Below, in pieces: positions 62,571-64,000 of a stretch of DNA of 64,000 nt. A model generated the notes under the pieces. It ran no database searches. It was not told where the DNA came from and was given only the letters and a program-made list of their open reading frames with translations. Source of the stretch: Tretioscincus oriximinensis (taxonomy: Eukaryota > Chordata > Lepidosauria > Squamata > Gymnophthalmidae); assembly GCA_022410635.1 (NCBI GenBank), contig JAJVDF010000138.1, positions 1,748,840-1,812,839 of the forward strand, in the 5' to 3' direction. Position 1 is the stretch's first letter. Each line of letters opens with the position of its first letter. A program made the position numbers and the translations under genes.

Positions 62571-63769
62571 AAATCTCATTTTTCATATTTGGAAGATGAG
62601 ACACAATTTTTCTTTTCTTTCCAAGATCCTGGCATTTGATGCTTAAGGACCTTTCTGCACTAGGCCTTATTCNGTATTCTATCCCAGAATCAGGACCTGC
62701 TATTAGCATGGTAAACAGCTTTGAATGTTCTCTGAGCTGCCGCCCCATGGACCCTCTTGCTTNTGGTATCATCTCGCGTTCCTTAAGGTCACTGTTCTCT
62801 TGCCCATCATGTCAATTTATGGCCTCAGCCTCCCATATTCCTTTGTGAACATTGATTTAGGGAATTCATTTAATATTTTCTGGCAAAGTGTATTTCTTCA
62901 GTCAATAAATTACCCTTGTTATCCCTCAGAGACCTGGCTGTCTCCTTTTTTGACCTCTTGTTTTTCATGTGCTGTAATTGGAAAAATGTCCCGTTCTTTA
63001 ACTTCACCATTTCTGCAATCAGCTTTTCATTCTGTTACTCCCATTCCCTTTTATATTTCATGTTTTCTCTCCTCTTTCTCTCTCCCCCCTTTAACAATGG
63101 GCCAGCAGACATATATACGTGTATTTTATAGATGTATGATCTTAGTTAGCAGAGTTGCCAGAAGCATATTACCCTTGTGCCACATCTGTGAACAAAACGG
63201 CTAATCTTTTAATAAACAGTCCAGCCTTTTATCAGTAAACAGTAAAATTTCACTATCATTCAGAAACAAGAATACAGCGTAATACCTTTAACACAGGCTA
63301 ATGCACTGATACGATTTAATACACAGTTACTGTTCTCTAGTTTTTAAAGCAAACAGTATTTTGACATTCATTTATATGTTTCTCAGTTATCAAGCTAGTC
63401 AACCTAAACTAAACTCATAAAACACATTTTATTGTTTCTCTTGTCTGAGTCAAAGTCTAACCAAAATTATTTGCCTAGTTTTTATTTATTTTACTCATAA
63501 TGTGGTTTTTAATTTTCTGTGGCTGTTCCTTCTTCCCTTTCTTCTTTTTGTTTCTGTCCTTTCTCTTTGTCTTTCCTTCCTTATTTCTATCCTCCTTTTC
63601 CTTTTTTTCCTCCTTCCCTCTTCCTTCTTTTTTTCTTTTTCTTTCTACCTCCCCTTTGGTCCTAATCTGGCTTGAATTCTGCATTTTTTAAAAATGGTTT
63701 CTACTGAGCATATGTCTTTTATATATATACAATCCCTTCTAATTTTAGTTGAGGTCTAATTTTTCTAGT
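62571..63769. other. Unassigned; pyrimidine tract 63500-63660
   Basis: No gene. A 159-codon plus frame at 62725-63204 contains N and has no recognisable domain. 63525-63660 is rich in CTTCCTT. Confidence 0.3.
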
Positions 63770-63880
63770 GGCAGAATGGTTTTCAGTTGCATTTCTGCCT
63801 GCTTTTCTGAGCTGCATTGGGCAACATCTTTGTTTCTGGCAGAATGGCTCTCAGTTGCATTTCTGCCTGCTTTTCAGTGT
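63770..63880 (+). repeat. Two-copy 68-bp tandem duplication
   Basis: GGCAGAATGG..(T/C)TCAGTTGCATTTCTGCCTGCTTTTC occurs at 63770 and again at 63838, a 68-bp period. Confidence 0.8.
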
Positions 63881-63904
63881 TTAAGAACTATCTAAGACCT
63901 TCAA

Positions 63905-64000
63905 TTACACCACCTTTCGAACACCACCTTTCGAGGCTGAAGAGGTCCAAACGTTGCAGATGGATTTCATAAGGGAGGTGCACCAGTCCCCTGACTGTTC
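63905..64000 (-). mobile_element. CR1 coding fragment running off the window
   Basis: ACCTTTCGAGGCTGAAGAGG.CCAAACGTTGCAG is the inverse of the LQCLGLFSLERRR region of CR1 ORF2. ACACCACCTTTCGA is locally duplicated at its start. Confidence 0.6.

Noticed and set aside
62725..63204. 159-codon plus frame
   Set aside because: Contains an N, no domain, no codon or splice evidence, overlapping frame next to repeat X.

Overview
The window looks like intergenic or intronic DNA of a squamate reptile (a lizard or snake; species not determined). The basis is the repeat content: CR1 LINEs whose 3' ends carry short TTCTTATG-type direct repeats, tRNA-derived SINEs with the body and tail of the squamate Sauria-SINE type followed by (CTT)n tails, L1 ORF2 remnants, L2-like tails and many short hAT-like elements. 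I find no host protein-coding gene that I can defend. Nearly all long open frames come from retrotransposons, microsatellites or chance.

Layout. 0-5 kb: MITE-1 and MITE-2 copies, then a CR1 (1680-3249) with an open 458-codon reverse transcriptase frame, then an older inverted CR1. 6-15 kb: SINEs, an L1 3' end, repeat X, more CR1, a pogo/Tigger-like MITE and an inverted pair of one unclassified repeat (W). 16-20.5 kb: a long minus-strand LINE with a YADD reverse transcriptase (I/Vingi- or R4-like), carrying a hAT-like MITE whose left end is folded into a perfect 43-bp palindrome; then MITE-4 and MITE-5. 21-27 kb: simple repeats, CR1, a possible 5S-rRNA-derived fragment, a long degenerate minisatellite (25490-26105), and MITE-3 with a perfect 8-bp target duplication. 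28-33 kb: palindromic MITE-4, a repeat-Z palindrome, MITE-5 with a nested L1, LINE and L1 remnants. 33-48 kb: MITE-1 and MITE-2, SINEs, a GC-rich array of alternating palindromes inside a LINE copy (40400-40880), and CR1. 48-64 kb: SINE-B copies, MITE-5, L1, repeat X with eight 38-bp CCAAT-bearing units, polypyrimidine tracts with an assembly gap, and late CR1 fragments.

The labels MITE-1 to MITE-5, SINE-A/B/C and repeats W, X, Y, Z are mine, used to link copies in this window; they are not database names. The strongest unexplained theme is the number of long inverted repeats: several unrelated short elements each exist as near-perfect foldbacks, and one palindrome (18381-18469) also includes the target-site duplication and flanking DNA, which gives a clue to how foldbacks form.

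Stretches not assigned to a repeat include AT-rich blocks that look like ordinary ancient sequence. A few (35290-35760, 49080-49620, 51050-51390, 52400-52760, 55280-55740) look like possible conserved non-coding elements, but only alignment could show that.
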